In this document: positions 50,715 to 61,409 of the stretch, in pieces
Layout: every line of letters starts with the position of its first letter
Position numbering within the stretch: position 1 is the first letter of the stretch
Assembly (NCBI RefSeq): GCF_006517625.1
Contig: NZ_VHQI01000003.1
Span: 124,001-188,000, forward strand
DNA length: 64,000 bases
Direction of reading: 5' to 3'
Source: Mixta tenebrionis
GTDB taxonomy: Bacteria > Pseudomonadota > Gammaproteobacteria > Enterobacterales > Enterobacteriaceae
Notes under the pieces: generated by a model
Databases searched by the model: none
What the model was told of the DNA's origin: nothing
What the model saw: only the letters and a program-made list of their open reading frames with translations
Translations under genes and position numbers: made by a program

Positions 50715-52625
50715 GTGGCAGACGATTTTGCAGCCGATGGCGCCCTGGCGCAGGCGATACCAGGCTTCAGGCCGCGCGAGGCGCAGCAGCAGATGGCGGC
50801 GGCGGTAGCGCAGGCGATAGAAACGCGCAGCGAACTGGTGGTGGAGGCGGGCACCGGCACCGGGAAAACCTATGCCTATCTGGCGCCGGTACTGCGCGCC
50901 GGTAAAAAGGCGATTATTTCTACCGGCTCGAAAGCGCTGCAGGATCAGCTTTACAGCCGCGATCTACCGCTGCTGACGCGGGCGCTGGCGTATAGCGGCA
51001 AAACCGCGCTGCTAAAGGGGCGCGCCAACTATCTCTGTCTCGAACGCCTTGAGCAGCAGTCGATGACCGGCGGCGAACTTAACGTACAGACGCTCAGCGA
51101 TCTGGTTTACCTGCGCGGCTGGGCCAGCGAAACGCTGGATGGCGATATCAGCAGCTGCGGCGGCGTGACGGAAGACAGCGCCATCTGGCCGCTGGTAACC
51201 AGCACCAATGATAACTGCCTCGGCAACGACTGCCCGCTCTATAAAGAGTGCTTTGTGGTCAAGGCGCGCCGCCGGGCGATGGATGCGGACGTGGTGGTGG
51301 TTAACCATCACCTGTTTCTGGCGGATATGGTGGTAAAAGAGAGTGGTTTCGCCGAGCTGATTCCGGAAGCGGATGTCATGATCTTCGATGAAGCGCACCA
51401 GGTGCCGGATATCGCCAGTCAGTATTTCGGCCAGCAGCTCTCCAGCCGTCAGCTGCAGGATTTAGCCAAAGATATTATTATCGCCTACCGCACCGAGGTG
51501 CGTGACGTTCAGCAGCTGCAAAAATCGGCCGATCGGCTGGCGCAGAGCGCGCAGGATTTTCGCCTGGCGCTGGGCGATCCCGGCTTTCGCGGCAACCTGC
51601 GCGAGGTGCTGGCCGATCGCGAAATTCAGCGCGCGCTGACGCTGCTGGATGATGCGCTGGAGCTTTGCTACGACGTGGCGAAGATGTCGCTGGGGCGTTC
51701 CGCGCTGCTGGATGCCGCTTTCGATCGCGCCTCGCTCTATCGCGCCCGGCTGAAGCGCCTGAAAAACATCAGCGAGCCGGGCTTCAGCTACTGGTATGAA
51801 TGTACCTCGCGCCACTTTGTGCTGGCGCTGACGCCGCTTTCCGTCTCCGAACGCTTTCGTGAAGTAATAAACGAACGTCCCGCCGCCTGGATATTTACCT
51901 CAGCTACGCTGGCGGTCAATGAGCGGATGACGCACTTTATGGAGCGGCTGGGCGTGCGGCAGGCGCAGAGTATGATCCTGACCAGCCCCTTTGACTACGC
52001 GCGCCAGGCGCTGCTCTGCGTGCCGCGCGATCTGCCGTCGCCTAATCAGCCGGGCGGCGCGAAACAGCTGGCGCGACGCCTGCTGCCGCTGATCGAAGCC
52101 AACAACGGGCGCTGCTTTTTCCTCTGCACCTCCCATCAGATGATGCGCGCGCTGGCGGAAGAGTTCCGCGCCAGCCTGACGCTGCCGGTGCTGCTACAGG
52201 GCGAAACCGGCAAGGCGCAGCTGCTGAAGCAGTTCGTTGAGGCGGGAAACGCGTTGCTGGTGGCAACCAGCAGTTTCTGGGAAGGGGTGGACGTGCGCGG
52301 CGATGCGCTGTCGCTGGTGATCATCGACAAGCTGCCCTTTACCTCGCCGGACGATCCGCTGCTGAAGGCGCGCATGGAAGATTGCCGCCTGCGCGGCGGC
52401 GATCCCTTTGACGAAGTGCAGCTGCCGGATGCGGTAATCACCCTGAAGCAGGGCGTAGGGCGGCTGATTCGCGACGTGGAGGATCGCGGCGTGCTGGTTA
52501 TCTGCGATAATCGCCTGGTCATGCGCCCTTATGGCGCGGTATTTCTTAACAGCCTGCCGCCGACGCCGCGTACCCGCGATCTGGAGCGGGCCGTGCGCTT
52601 CCTGCATCGTAGCGATGAGAAGTAA
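50715..52625 (+). CDS. yoaA: DinG/XPD-family helicase YoaA
   Basis: 636 residues from GTG 50715, GAGG 5 nt upstream; same length and start type as E. coli. Walker A EAGTGTGKTYA, DEAH box IFDEAHQ, Fe-S cysteines (YLCLERL, CLGNDCPLYKECF), and LKQGVGRLIRD motif VI. E. coli YoaA works with the chi subunit HolC in tolerance of replication damage. Confidence 0.96.
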   Translation: MADDFAADGALAQAIPGFRPREAQQQMAAAVAQAIETRSELVVEAGTGTGKTYAYLAPVLRAGKKAIISTGSKALQDQLYSRDLPLLTRALAYSGKTALLKGRANYLCLERLEQQSMTGGELNVQTLSDLVYLRGWASETLDGDISSCGGVTEDSAIWPLVTSTNDNCLGNDCPLYKECFVVKARRRAMDADVVVVNHHLFLADMVVKESGFAELIPEADVMIFDEAHQVPDIASQYFGQQLSSRQLQDLAKDIIIAYRTEVRDVQQLQKSADRLAQSAQDFRLALGDPGFRGNLREVLADREIQRALTLLDDALELCYDVAKMSLGRSALLDAAFDRASLYRARLKRLKNISEPGFSYWYECTSRHFVLALTPLSVSERFREVINERPAAWIFTSATLAVNERMTHFMERLGVRQAQSMILTSPFDYARQALLCVPRDLPSPNQPGGAKQLARRLLPLIEANNGRCFFLCTSHQMMRALAEEFRASLTLPVLLQGETGKAQLLKQFVEAGNALLVATSSFWEGVDVRGDALSLVIIDKLPFTSPDDPLLKARMEDCRLRGGDPFDEVQLPDAVITLKQGVGRLIRDVEDRGVLVICDNRLVMRPYGAVFLNSLPPTPRTRDLERAVRFLHRSDEK

Positions 52626-52682
52626 TTCCTGTCAGGCTGTGCTAAGATGCGCGCCGAAAAAAATTTCTCGCCTGAGGTTGTC

Positions 52683-53384
52683 ATGTCCGCGCGAATTTTA
52701 GCTGTTGATACCGCTACGGAAGCCTGTTCGGTAGCGCTGTTGCTGGAGGGTGTTGTTGACGCCCATTTTGAACTCTGCGCGCGCGAGCATACCCAGCGCA
52801 TTTTGCCGCTGGTGGAAGAGATGCTGACGCGTCATCAGCTGGCGTTAACCCAGCTGGACGCGCTGGCGTTTGGCCGTGGTCCAGGCAGCTTTACCGGCGT
52901 GCGTATCGGCATCGGCATTGCACAGGGGCTTGCCTTCGGCGCCGGTCTGCCGCTGCTGGGCGTCTCCACGCTAATGACGATGGCGGAAGCCGCCTGGCAG
53001 CGTCACGGCGCGCGCCGCGTGCTGGCGGCGATTGACGCGCGCATGGGGGAAGTCTACTGGGCGGAATATCAGCGCAGCGACGAAGGCGAATGGCTGGGCG
53101 AGCAGAGCGAGGCCGTGTTAAAGCCGGAGGCGGCGCTGGCGCGTATGCAGCAGCTCTCTGGCGCATGGACCACGGTCGGCACCGGCTGGCTGGCGTGGCC
53201 GCAGCTAACGGCGGCAAGCCCGCTGACGCTGCAGGCCAGCGAAATAACCCTGCCGAGCGCCGAGGCGATGCTGCCGCTGGCGCAGCGGCTCTGGCAGCAG
53301 GGTAAAGCGCTGCCGCCGGAGCAGGCAGAGCCTGCCTACCTGCGTAATGAAGTCGCATGGAAAAAATTGCCGGGTCGCGAATAG
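52683..53384 (+). CDS. tsaB: tRNA t6A synthesis factor TsaB
   Basis: 233 residues from ATG 52683; 12 extra upstream codons lack homology. ASKHA-fold: [15 protein letters not shown] and [15 protein letters not shown]. Inactive partner that holds TsaD and TsaE for threonylcarbamoylation of A37 in ANN-decoding tRNAs. Confidence 0.96.
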   Translation: MSARILAVDTATEACSVALLLEGVVDAHFELCAREHTQRILPLVEEMLTRHQLALTQLDALAFGRGPGSFTGVRIGIGIAQGLAFGAGLPLLGVSTLMTMAEAAWQRHGARRVLAAIDARMGEVYWAEYQRSDEGEWLGEQSEAVLKPEAALARMQQLSGAWTTVGTGWLAWPQLTAASPLTLQASEITLPSAEAMLPLAQRLWQQGKALPPEQAEPAYLRNEVAWKKLPGRE

Positions 53385-53391
53385 GCTGGCA

Positions 53392-53419
53392 GCAACTTAT
53401 TTATTGCGCAATAGTCTAA
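53392..53419 (+). promoter_or_regulatory. Sigma-E promoter of yeaY
   Basis: GCAACTT, 15-bp spacer, GTCTAA, close to the sigma-E consensus GGAACTT-N15/16-GTCTAA. The yeaY promoter is a known member of the sigma-E regulon in E. coli. Confidence 0.85.
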
Positions 53420-53443
53420 TCTGGCAGTTCTCTGGAGAAAGCT

Positions 53444-54034
53444 ATGCGTAAATATTTAATTAATGGAGCGGCCCTGTTGGCGGCTGCACTGCTGTTAACC
53501 GGCTGCGTTACCATTCCTGACTCGGTGAAGAGCCGTTCGCCTGCGCCGCAGCAGGATCTGCTGCGCGTCGCCAATGCGCCGCAGCTCTATGTCGGTCAGG
53601 AGGCTCGCTTCGGCGGTAAAGTGGTGAAGGTGACCAACCTCGATGGCCGCACGCGGCTGGAGATCGCCACGCAGCCGCTGGATGGAGGGGCGCGCCCGAT
53701 CCTCGGATCGGCCTCGGTAGGCCGCATCTGGGCCGACGTCAACGGCTTTGTCGATCCGGTTGACGTCGTCAATCAGCTGGTGACGGTGGTCGGCACCATT
53801 AAAGGCAGTGAAAAAGGCGCCATCGGCAAGGCCAGCTATAACTTTGTGGTGCTGGCGGTAAGCGGCTACCAGCGCTGGCATTTACAGCAGCAGGTCGTTA
53901 TGCCGATGCAGCCGATTGATCCCTGGATCTGGTATGGGCCAACGCGGCACCATCCGGGTTACTGGGGACCCAATCCATGGATGGGTTACTACAATCCCGG
54001 ACCCGCTCAGGTGCAGACCTTCCTCACCGAGTAA
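53444..54034 (+). CDS. yeaY: Slp-family outer-membrane lipoprotein YeaY
   Basis: 196 residues. Lipobox LLTGC (Cys21), then an Slp domain. The C-terminus is rich in Trp, Tyr, Pro and Gly ([19 protein letters not shown]). GGAGAAAGCT before ATG. Envelope-stress lipoprotein of unknown function. Confidence 0.94.
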   Translation: MRKYLINGAALLAAALLLTGCVTIPDSVKSRSPAPQQDLLRVANAPQLYVGQEARFGGKVVKVTNLDGRTRLEIATQPLDGGARPILGSASVGRIWADVNGFVDPVDVVNQLVTVVGTIKGSEKGAIGKASYNFVVLAVSGYQRWHLQQQVVMPMQPIDPWIWYGPTRHHPGYWGPNPWMGYYNPGPAQVQTFLTE

Positions 54035-54053
54035 GCGCGACGGTAGTGGTATT

Positions 54054-54090
54054 ACGGCCCGGCCACAGGCGATGTGTCCGGGCCGTTTTG
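54054..54090 (+). terminator. Intrinsic terminator after yeaY
   Basis: ACGGCCCGG / CCGGGCCGT, 9-bp stem with 15-nt loop, then TTTTG. Confidence 0.8.
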
Positions 54091-54151
54091 TTATTAATAA
54101 GAAAGAAAATTTAGTGATGGGCTTCGCAGCCTGAAAAGCGCGCGCCAGGCA

Positions 54152-54168
54152 TACTGGTACAATGAGTT
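54152..54168. promoter_or_regulatory. FadR operator of fadD
   Basis: TACTGGTACAATGAGTT is very like the E. coli fadD site AGCTGGTATGATGAGTT and sits 80 bp upstream of the start codon. Confidence 0.8.
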
Positions 54169-54247
54169 AATATTATGTTAACTGTTGTTAATAAATATGC
54201 GCATTGAGGCTGTGATGGCGATTAAATATGATTTCCGAGGTGAAACC

Positions 54248-55927
54248 TTGAATAAGGTCTGGCTGAACCGTTATCCCGCCGATGTGCCTGCCGAGATCGA
54301 TGCTGACCGCTATACGTCGTTAGTCGATCTGTTTGAGCAGGCGGCCCGGCGTTATGCTGAGCGTCCCGCATTTATTAATATGGGGCAGTCGATGAGCTTT
54401 CAACGACTGGAACAGCGTAGCCGGGCTTTCGCCGCCTATTTACAGCATAAGCTGGGATTAAGCAAAGGCGATCGCGTGGCTATTATGATGCCCAACCTGC
54501 TGCAATATCCGGTGGCGCTGTTTGGCATTCTGCGCGCCGGAATGGTCGTGGTTAACGTCAATCCGCTTTATACCCCGCGCGAGCTGGAGCATCAGCTTAA
54601 TGACAGCGGCGCTAAGGCGATTGTTATTGTTTCTAATTTTGCTCATACCCTGGAAAAGGTGGTGGCGAAGACGCAGGTCGAGCATGTTATTCTGACCCGG
54701 CTGGGCGATCAATTATCGCCCGGTAAAGCCACGCTGGTGAATTTCGTCGTTAAATATATTAAGCGCCTGGTGCCGAAATATAATCTGCCGGATGCCATTT
54801 CATTTCGCAGCGCGTTACAGCAGGGCGGGCAGCTGGAGTATAGTCGCCCGGTGGTGAATAACGACGATCTGGCGTTTTTACAATATACCGGCGGCACTAC
54901 CGGCGTCGCCAAAGGGGCGATGCTGACGCACCGCAATATGCAGGCTAACCTGGAGCAGACCAAGGCTACCTACGGCTCGCTGCTGCGCGACGGCAAAGAG
55001 CTGGTGGTGACCGCGCTGCCGCTGTACCACATCTTTGCCCTGACCGTAAACTGCCTGCTGTTTATCGAGCTGGGCGGGCAGAACCTGCTGATTACCAACC
55101 CGCGCGATATTCCCGGCTTTGTCAAAGAGCTGGGAAAATATCCTTTTACCGCGATTACCGGCGTCAATACGCTGTTTAACGCGCTGCTGAACGATAAAAA
55201 TTTCCAGCAGCTCGATTTCTCTACGCTGCGCCTCTCCGCCGGCGGCGGCATGTCGGTACAAAAAGCGGTGGCGGAGCGCTGGGAGAAGCTGACCGGCCAC
55301 TATCTGCTGGAGGGCTACGGCCTGACGGAGTGCTCGCCGCTGGTTTCGGTAAACCCTTATGACATTACCTGTCACAACGGCAGCATCGGCCTGCCGGTGC
55401 CTTCAACCGATATTAAGCTGGTCGATGATAACGGCTGCGAAGTGGCGGAAGGGCAGCCGGGCGAGCTGTGCATCAAAGGTCCGCAGGTGATGCTGGGCTA
55501 CTGGCAGCGTCAGGACGCCACCGATGAGGTGCTGAAAGAGGGCTGGCTCTACAGCGGCGATATCGTCAGCGTGGATAAAGAAGGCTTTTTACGCATCGTC
55601 GATCGGAAAAAAGATATGATTCTGGTCTCCGGCTTCAACGTCTATCCCAACGAAATCGAAGATGTGGTGATGCAGCATCCCAAAGTGCGCGAAGCGGCGG
55701 CGATTGGCGTGCCCAGCGAGCTTTCCGGCGAGGCGGTGAAAATCTGCGTCGTTAAAAAGGATGAGTCGCTGACCAAAGAAGAGCTGATCGCGCACTGCCG
55801 CCGTCAGCTGACCGGCTATAAGGTGCCGAAGATCGTTGAGTTTCGCGATGAGCTGCCGAAGACCAACGTCGGCAAAATTTTGCGCCGCGCCCTGCGTGAT
55901 GAGATAAGCAAAGCGCCTGCCGCCTGA
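54248..55927 (+). CDS. fadD: Long-chain acyl-CoA synthetase
   Basis: 559 residues from TTG 54248 ([14 protein letters not shown]), with GAGG 7 nt upstream; E. coli fadD also starts with TTG. In-frame ATGs upstream would add 10-21 non-homologous residues. AMP-binding motif [18 protein letters not shown] and FACS motif [10 protein letters not shown]...[16 protein letters not shown]. Activates exogenous fatty acids as they enter. Confidence 0.96.
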   Translation: MNKVWLNRYPADVPAEIDADRYTSLVDLFEQAARRYAERPAFINMGQSMSFQRLEQRSRAFAAYLQHKLGLSKGDRVAIMMPNLLQYPVALFGILRAGMVVVNVNPLYTPRELEHQLNDSGAKAIVIVSNFAHTLEKVVAKTQVEHVILTRLGDQLSPGKATLVNFVVKYIKRLVPKYNLPDAISFRSALQQGGQLEYSRPVVNNDDLAFLQYTGGTTGVAKGAMLTHRNMQANLEQTKATYGSLLRDGKELVVTALPLYHIFALTVNCLLFIELGGQNLLITNPRDIPGFVKELGKYPFTAITGVNTLFNALLNDKNFQQLDFSTLRLSAGGGMSVQKAVAERWEKLTGHYLLEGYGLTECSPLVSVNPYDITCHNGSIGLPVPSTDIKLVDDNGCEVAEGQPGELCIKGPQVMLGYWQRQDATDEVLKEGWLYSGDIVSVDKEGFLRIVDRKKDMILVSGFNVYPNEIEDVVMQHPKVREAAAIGVPSELSGEAVKICVVKKDESLTKEELIAHCRRQLTGYKVPKIVEFRDELPKTNVGKILRRALRDEISKAPAA

Positions 55928-55956
55928 GTGAACGTAATATGTTAGAATAGTCATTA

Positions 55957-55980
55957 AACGCCGGACAACCCGGCGTTTTT
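55957..55980 (+). terminator. Intrinsic terminator after fadD
   Basis: AACGCCGG-ACAAC-CCGGCGTT followed by TTT. Confidence 0.85.
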
Positions 55981-56038
55981 ACTGTCATTTTACTGAGCAT
56001 CAGCGATCTGAACGAACCGCTGCCAAGAGAGCAAGGAT

Positions 56039-57166
56039 TTGAATTACACCTACATCACCACCAATGAAGCGCTGGAAGCCTGCTGTGAGGCGGCGCGCCA
56101 ACATCGTGCGATTGCGCTCGATACCGAATTTGTCCGCACCCGCACCTACTATCCGCAGCTGGGCCTGCTGCAAATCTATGACGGTGAACAGGTTACGCTG
56201 GTCGATCCGCTGACGATTACCGCCTGGCAGCCACTGATCAATCTGCTGAGCGACGAGAAGGTGACCAAGTTTCTGCATGCCGGTAGCGAAGACCTGGAGG
56301 TCTTTCTGCACAGTTTCGGCGTACTGCCGACGCCGCTTATCGATACGCAGATCCTGGCGGCCTTTAGCGGACGTCCGCTCTCGATGGGCTTTGCCGCGAT
56401 GGTGGAGGCTTTTACCGGCGAGGTGCTGGATAAGAGTGAATCACGCACCGACTGGCTGGCGCGTCCGCTTTCCGCACGCCAGTGCGATTATGCCGCCGCC
56501 GACGTATTCTGGCTGCTGCCGATCGCTCACACCTTAATGGATGAAACCGCCTCGGCGGGGCGGCTGGAGGCGGCGCGGAGCGAATGCCAGCTGCTTTGCC
56601 AGCGCCGCACCGATATCCTGCAGCCGCAGGAGGCGTATCGCGAGATCGGCAATGCCGCGCTGCTGCGTCCGCGTCAGCTGGCGGTGCTGCAGCGTCTGGC
56701 CGCCTGGCGCCTGAAACTGGCGCGCGAAAAAAACATGGCGGTCAACTTCGTCGTGCGCGAGGAAAATTTGTGGAAGGTGGCGCGCTACCAGCCCGGTTCG
56801 CTGGGCGAGCTTGATCATCTGGGGCTGAGCGGTCACGAAATCCGCTTCCACGGCAAAGCGATGCTGGAGATGGTGGCCGAAGCTGACGCGCTGCCGGAGG
56901 AAAGCCTGCCGCCGGCGCTGATCAATATTAATGAGCATCCGCACTACAAGAAGGCGTTTAAGGCGCTGAAAGCGGTGGTGCAGGGCGTCAGCGAGCGTAG
57001 CGGGTTAAGCACCGAGCTGCTAGCCTCGCGTCGTCAGATTAATCAGCTGCTCAGCTGGCACTGGCAGATTAAACCGCGCGAGCGGCTGCCGGAGCTGGTA
57101 AGCGGCTGGCGGGGCGAACTGATGGAGCCGGAAATCAGGCAGGTGCTGGCTGACTATCCGCAATAG
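56039..57166 (+). CDS. rnd: Ribonuclease D
   Basis: 375 residues from TTG 56039 (AAGGA just upstream); E. coli rnd also uses TTG. DEDDy exonuclease: Asp28 and Glu30 in LDTEFVRT, FLHAGSEDLEV, and DYAAADV region. HRDC domain (about 210-290). Trims tRNA 3' ends. Followed by convergent minE, unlike E. coli where min is elsewhere. Confidence 0.96.
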   Translation: MNYTYITTNEALEACCEAARQHRAIALDTEFVRTRTYYPQLGLLQIYDGEQVTLVDPLTITAWQPLINLLSDEKVTKFLHAGSEDLEVFLHSFGVLPTPLIDTQILAAFSGRPLSMGFAAMVEAFTGEVLDKSESRTDWLARPLSARQCDYAAADVFWLLPIAHTLMDETASAGRLEAARSECQLLCQRRTDILQPQEAYREIGNAALLRPRQLAVLQRLAAWRLKLAREKNMAVNFVVREENLWKVARYQPGSLGELDHLGLSGHEIRFHGKAMLEMVAEADALPEESLPPALININEHPHYKKAFKALKAVVQGVSERSGLSTELLASRRQINQLLSWHWQIKPRERLPELVSGWRGELMEPEIRQVLADYPQ

Positions 57167-57172
57167 CCGGCA

Positions 57173-57201
57173 AAAATTTTCCCCTGCGTAAGGCAGGGGA
57201 A
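57173..57201 (-). terminator. Terminator of minCDE (and weakly of rnd)
   Basis: TTCCCCTGC-CTTAC-GCAGGGGAA followed by AATTTTTG on the minus strand. Confidence 0.85.
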
Positions 57202-57220
57202 GATCAGGAGTGGAGAAGGG

Positions 57221-57490
57221 TCATTTCGCGGCTTCTTCCATTTCCGGCAGCGTTACGTTGAGTTCCAGTATCGATATATCGTCGCCGCGCTGATCCAGCT
57301 GCACGGTAACCATTTCCGGATCGATCTTCACATATTTACAGATCACTTCCAGAATATCGCGCTTAAGCTGCGGAAGATAATGGGGCTCGCTATCGCCCCT
57401 CCTGCGCTCTGCAACGATAATTTGCAGCCTTTCCTTGGCGATATTAGCGGTGTTCTTTTTACGGGATAAAAAGAAATCGAGTAAGGCCAT
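57221..57490 (-). CDS. minE: Cell division topological specificity factor MinE
   Basis: 89 residues. N-terminal membrane/MinD-binding helix ([23 protein letters not shown]) and C-terminal dimer domain. Stimulates MinD ATPase and drives Min oscillation. Three bp after minD. Confidence 0.97.
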   Translation of the reverse strand: MALLDFFLSRKKNTANIAKERLQIIVAERRRGDSEPHYLPQLKRDILEVICKYVKIDPEMVTVQLDQRGDDISILELNVTLPEMEEAAK

Positions 57491-57493
57491 GGT

Positions 57494-58306
57494 TTATCCC
57501 CCGAACAGGCGTTTCAGGAATCCCTTCTTCTCTTCTTCAATGAAGCGGAAGGGACGTTCTTCACCGAGTAAACGGTCAACGGTATCGGCATAGGCTTTGC
57601 CCGCATCAGATTCTTTATCCAGAATCACGGGCTCGCCCTGGTTAGAGGCGCGCAGCACCGACTGATCTTCCGGGATAACGCCAACCAGCGGAATCCGCAG
57701 AATTTCCAGCACGTCTTCCATGCTCAGCATATCGCCACGGCTGACGCGGCCTGGGTTATAGCGCGTCAGCAGCAGATGTTCTTTTACCGGCTCCTGGCCA
57801 TTTTCGGCACGGCGTGATTTAGAAGCGATAATGCCCAGAATACGATCGGAATCGCGCACCGAAGAGACTTCCGGGTTAGTGGTAATCACCGCTTCGTCAG
57901 CAAAGTAGAGCGCCATCAGCGCGCCGGTTTCAATTCCCGCCGGCGAATCGCACAGCACGAAATCAAACGCCATTGCATTCAGTTCGTTCAGCACTTTCTC
58001 CACGCCTTCGCGCGTCAGCGCATCTTTATCACGGGTTTGCGAAGCGGGCAGGATATAGAGATTTTCCGTACGTTTATCTTTAATCAGCGCCTGGTTCAGC
58101 GTGGCGTCGCCCTGGATCACGTTAACGAAATCATAAACTACGCGCCTTTCACAGCCCATAATCAGATCGAGATTACGCAGACCGATATCGAAATCGATCA
58201 CCACGGTTTTTTTCCCTTTCTGTGCCAGACCGGTGGCGATGGCCGCGCTTGACGTGGTCTTGCCAACGCCCCCTTTGCCGGATGTAACTACAATAATGCG
58301 TGCCAT
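57494..58306 (-). CDS. minD: Septum-site determining ATPase MinD
   Basis: 270 residues. Deviant Walker A SGKGGVGKTT (Lys11, Lys16) and C-terminal amphipathic membrane anchor ending KGFLKRLFGG. Confidence 0.98.
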   Translation of the reverse strand: MARIIVVTSGKGGVGKTTSSAAIATGLAQKGKKTVVIDFDIGLRNLDLIMGCERRVVYDFVNVIQGDATLNQALIKDKRTENLYILPASQTRDKDALTREGVEKVLNELNAMAFDFVLCDSPAGIETGALMALYFADEAVITTNPEVSSVRDSDRILGIIASKSRRAENGQEPVKEHLLLTRYNPGRVSRGDMLSMEDVLEILRIPLVGVIPEDQSVLRASNQGEPVILDKESDAGKAYADTVDRLLGEERPFRFIEEEKKGFLKRLFGG

Positions 58307-58337
58307 ATATAAGAATTCCTTATAAAGAAAAAGGGGC

Positions 58338-59027
58338 CTAATTCAAAGTCTGTATAGTCAGCGCGCCATCCTTCAGGCTGAGGCGCGCCGCTTTAGCAAA
58401 ATATTCCGCCGGAATCTGATCCATAATCCAGTACTCGCCCGCTATGGAAACCAGCTCCGCAGATAAGCTGGTACAAAATATCTGGCAGTCGCGATCGCCG
58501 CTGGCGCCTGCCAGCGCGCGTCCGCGCATCATGCCGTAAATATGAATATTGCCGTCGGCAACCAGCTCTGCGCCCGCGCTGACGCTGTTGGTCACAATCA
58601 GGTCGGCGTTGCGCACGTAAATCTGCTGGCCGGAACGTACCGGCGTCGTCACCACGCGGGTTTTCGTCACCACGCTTTCCGGCGCCGGCGCCGCCAGCGG
58701 CTCAGGACTTCTCTTTTGTTCTTTACCTTCTGACAAAATCGGCAGGCCGGCACGCGCAATCATGCGTTTCAGCGCCTCATCTTTACAACCGCTGACGCCA
58801 ACGATACGTAACCCCGTTGAAGCGATAGCCTGCTGCATCTGCTTCCAGTTTACCTCGCCGTCCAGAGCGGCAACGTTTAAAACCACGGGCGCATTTTTGA
58901 GAAAGGCAGGGGCCTGGTCAATTTTGTCCTGAAGCGCCTGACGAACCACATCGGGATGCGTGTGGTGTAAATGAACAACAGACAGAGTAAAACTACTGCC
59001 TTTAAACTCGATTGGCGTTTGCGACAT
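58338..59027 (-). CDS. minC: Septum inhibitor MinC
   Basis: 229 residues. N-terminal FtsZ-inhibiting domain (about 1-105), a Pro/Ala-rich linker and C-terminal beta-helix ([25 protein letters not shown]) that binds MinD. First gene of minCDE. Confidence 0.97.
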   Translation of the reverse strand: MSQTPIEFKGSSFTLSVVHLHHTHPDVVRQALQDKIDQAPAFLKNAPVVLNVAALDGEVNWKQMQQAIASTGLRIVGVSGCKDEALKRMIARAGLPILSEGKEQKRSPEPLAAPAPESVVTKTRVVTTPVRSGQQIYVRNADLIVTNSVSAGAELVADGNIHIYGMMRGRALAGASGDRDCQIFCTSLSAELVSIAGEYWIMDQIPAEYFAKAARLSLKDGALTIQTLN

Positions 59028-59187
59028 CTGTCCTGGCTCAGTCCTGTTATGTCTAAACCCGACTAAATTATGCCTGATTCAGCCAGCGCGTAATCAAGGC
59101 GGGACATTATTCCTAACTACTGCAAGCATGTTATAGTTACTGCTATATTGAGGCAAGACGCCACCCCGTTTAATTCGAGTAAAAAAT

Positions 59188-59463
59188 ATGTTTTGTGTGA
59201 TCTACCGAAGCCCCCTGCGAGACCAAACTTATCTCTATGTTGAAAAAAAAGACGATTTTTCCCGCGTGCCGGAAGCGCTGCTGCGCGGCTTCGGCAAACC
59301 GCAGCTGGCCATGGTGTTACCCCTTGAACGCACTAAGAAACTGGCTAATGCCGATCTCGAAAAAGTAAAACAGTCGCTGCAGGAACAGGGTTATTATTTA
59401 CAGCTTCCGCCGCCGCCAGAAAATCTGTTGAAATTACATCTGGAGAAACGCGAACCGTCTTAA
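59188..59463 (+). CDS. ycgL: YcgL-domain protein
   Basis: 91 residues beginning [28 protein letters not shown]-type YcgL core, ending in [12 protein letters not shown]. Divergent from minC as in E. coli. Function unknown. Confidence 0.94.
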   Translation: MFCVIYRSPLRDQTYLYVEKKDDFSRVPEALLRGFGKPQLAMVLPLERTKKLANADLEKVKQSLQEQGYYLQLPPPPENLLKLHLEKREPS

Positions 59464-59549
59464 TTAAGATTCATCTGTAAAATAATAAGTCGTTGAATAA
59501 ATCTTCAATTTTATTTCCGCCGGCCTCGATGGATTAATAAGGAACCGCT

Positions 59550-60641
59550 ATGAAGCTAAATGCCCTGAGCGCGACATTGCTTGCAATAATGCTGGCGGGA
59601 TGCGCCAGTGAAAATAGCGCCTCGCCCACGACGCCAACGGCCAGCGCCGCCCGCGCGGGCGCGCCCGTAGCCCAACGCGGCGGCTTGTTAACCGCGCCGA
59701 ACGGTAACACCACGCTGGCGCAGCAGGGCCGCGATCCGGCGGAGTTCCCCGGCTATGTCGAGCAGCTCAAGGCGCAGGCGCGCGCGCAGGGCATCGATGC
59801 GCAGACAATTGACGGCGCCTTCGCCAACGTACACTTCGTCGATCGGGTGATTAAGTTAGATCGCAACCAGCCGGAGCAAAAAATAACGCTGGACGACTAC
59901 CTGGCGCGCGTGATGCCGGAGAAAAAAATCGCGCTGGCCCGCAGCCGCTATCAGCAGCATCAGAACGAGCTGGACGCGGTTAGCCGGCGGTACGGCGTGC
60001 CGCCGCAGTATATCGTGGCGCTGTGGGCGATGGAGAGCAACTTCGGCCAGATCCAGGGGCGCGAGGATATTATTTCAGCGCTCGCCACGCTGGCGTTCGA
60101 AGGGCGTCGCGAAAGCTTTTTCACCAGCGAGCTGATGGCGGCGCTGAAGATGATTCAGCAGGGGCATATCAGCGCGGCGGAGATGAAAGGCTCCTGGGCC
60201 GGGGCGATGGGGCAGAACCAGTTTATGCCCAGCTCATATCTGCGCTACGGCGTTGACGGCGACGGCGATGGTAAAATCGATATCTGGCGCAACACCGATG
60301 ATGTTTTCGCCTCGACGGCGAACTATCTGGCGAAAGAGGGCTGGCAGGCAAATGAAAGCTGGGGCCGCGAGGCGGTGCTGCCGGTCGATTTCGATGTCAA
60401 ACTGGCGGGCATCAAAACCGGACATGCGAAAAGCGTGGGCGCATGGGAAAAACTGGGCGTGCGGCTGGCCGACGACGTGGCGTTGCCCGATAGCCGGCAG
60501 CGCGCCTGGATTGTTCTGCCGGACGATATGGCGGGACGCGCTTTCCTGGTGTATGACAATTTCCGCACCATTATGCGCTGGAATCGCTCTTATTATTTCG
60601 CTATCAGCATCGGCAAAATGGCGGATGCGGTAGCACAGTAA
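59550..60641 (+). CDS. MltB-family lytic murein transglycosylase, lipoprotein
   Basis: 363 residues. Lipobox LAGC (Cys18), then a low-complexity Ala/Thr/Pro linker (25-60) and SLT_2/MltB catalytic domain with Glu162 in LWAMESNFG and GAMGQNQFMPSSY. It cleaves peptidoglycan glycan strands to 1,6-anhydro products at the outer membrane. Not found between ycgL and ycgM in E. coli K-12. Confidence 0.92.
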   Translation: MKLNALSATLLAIMLAGCASENSASPTTPTASAARAGAPVAQRGGLLTAPNGNTTLAQQGRDPAEFPGYVEQLKAQARAQGIDAQTIDGAFANVHFVDRVIKLDRNQPEQKITLDDYLARVMPEKKIALARSRYQQHQNELDAVSRRYGVPPQYIVALWAMESNFGQIQGREDIISALATLAFEGRRESFFTSELMAALKMIQQGHISAAEMKGSWAGAMGQNQFMPSSYLRYGVDGDGDGKIDIWRNTDDVFASTANYLAKEGWQANESWGREAVLPVDFDVKLAGIKTGHAKSVGAWEKLGVRLADDVALPDSRQRAWIVLPDDMAGRAFLVYDNFRTIMRWNRSYYFAISIGKMADAVAQ

Positions 60642-60689
60642 TAAGCCGGCGTCGGATCGGCGCTGGCCACACTCAGTAAGGGGAAAGAT

Positions 60690-61349
60690 ATGTATCAACA
60701 TCGTAACTGGCAGGGCGCGCTGTTAGATTTTCCGGTGAGTAAGGTGGTTTGCGTCGGCAGCAACTACGCGAAACATATTAAAGAGATGGGCAGCGCCACG
60801 CCGCAGGAGCCGGTAATTTTTATCAAGCCGGAAACGGCGCTGTGCGATCTGCGCCAGCCGCTGTCGATTCCGCAGGATCTCGGCGCGGTGCATCATGAAG
60901 TCGAGCTGGCGGTGCTGATCGGCGCTACGCTGAAGCAGGCCAGCGAAGCGCATGTGGCGCAGGCGATAGCGGGCTATGGCGTCGCGCTCGATCTCACCCT
61001 GCGCGATATCCAGGCCGGACTGAAAAAAGCGGGCCAGCCGTGGGAAAAGGCGAAAGCTTTTGATAACTCCTGTCCGCTTTCCGGCTTTATTCCCGTCAGC
61101 GAATTTAGCGGCGATCCGCAGCAGAGCGAACTGAAGCTGGTGGTAAACGGCGAGGTGCGACAGCAGGGCAACACCGCCGATATGATCACGCCGCTGCTGC
61201 CGCTGATCGCCTATATGAGTAAATTTTTTACCCTGCGCGCCGGCGATGTGATTCTGACCGGCACGCCGGAGGGCGTAGGGCCGCTGCACGCTGGCGACAA
61301 GCTGGAAGCGTCGCTGGCCGGGCACGGCGTCAGCACGCGCGTGCTGTGA
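60690..61349 (+). CDS. ycgM: Fumarylacetoacetate hydrolase-family protein YcgM
   Basis: 219 residues. FAH fold: KVVCVGSNYAKH, EVELAVLIG metal ligands and ILTGTPEGVGPL. Related enzymes act as acylpyruvases or oxaloacetate tautomerases. AAGGGGAAAGAT before ATG. Confidence 0.95.
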   Translation: MYQHRNWQGALLDFPVSKVVCVGSNYAKHIKEMGSATPQEPVIFIKPETALCDLRQPLSIPQDLGAVHHEVELAVLIGATLKQASEAHVAQAIAGYGVALDLTLRDIQAGLKKAGQPWEKAKAFDNSCPLSGFIPVSEFSGDPQQSELKLVVNGEVRQQGNTADMITPLLPLIAYMSKFFTLRAGDVILTGTPEGVGPLHAGDKLEASLAGHGVSTRVL

Positions 61350-61409
61350 TACTTGCATCTCAGGCCTGAACTGTTTATAAGGTGCGCTTTTGCTTAACCG
61401 GACATCACA

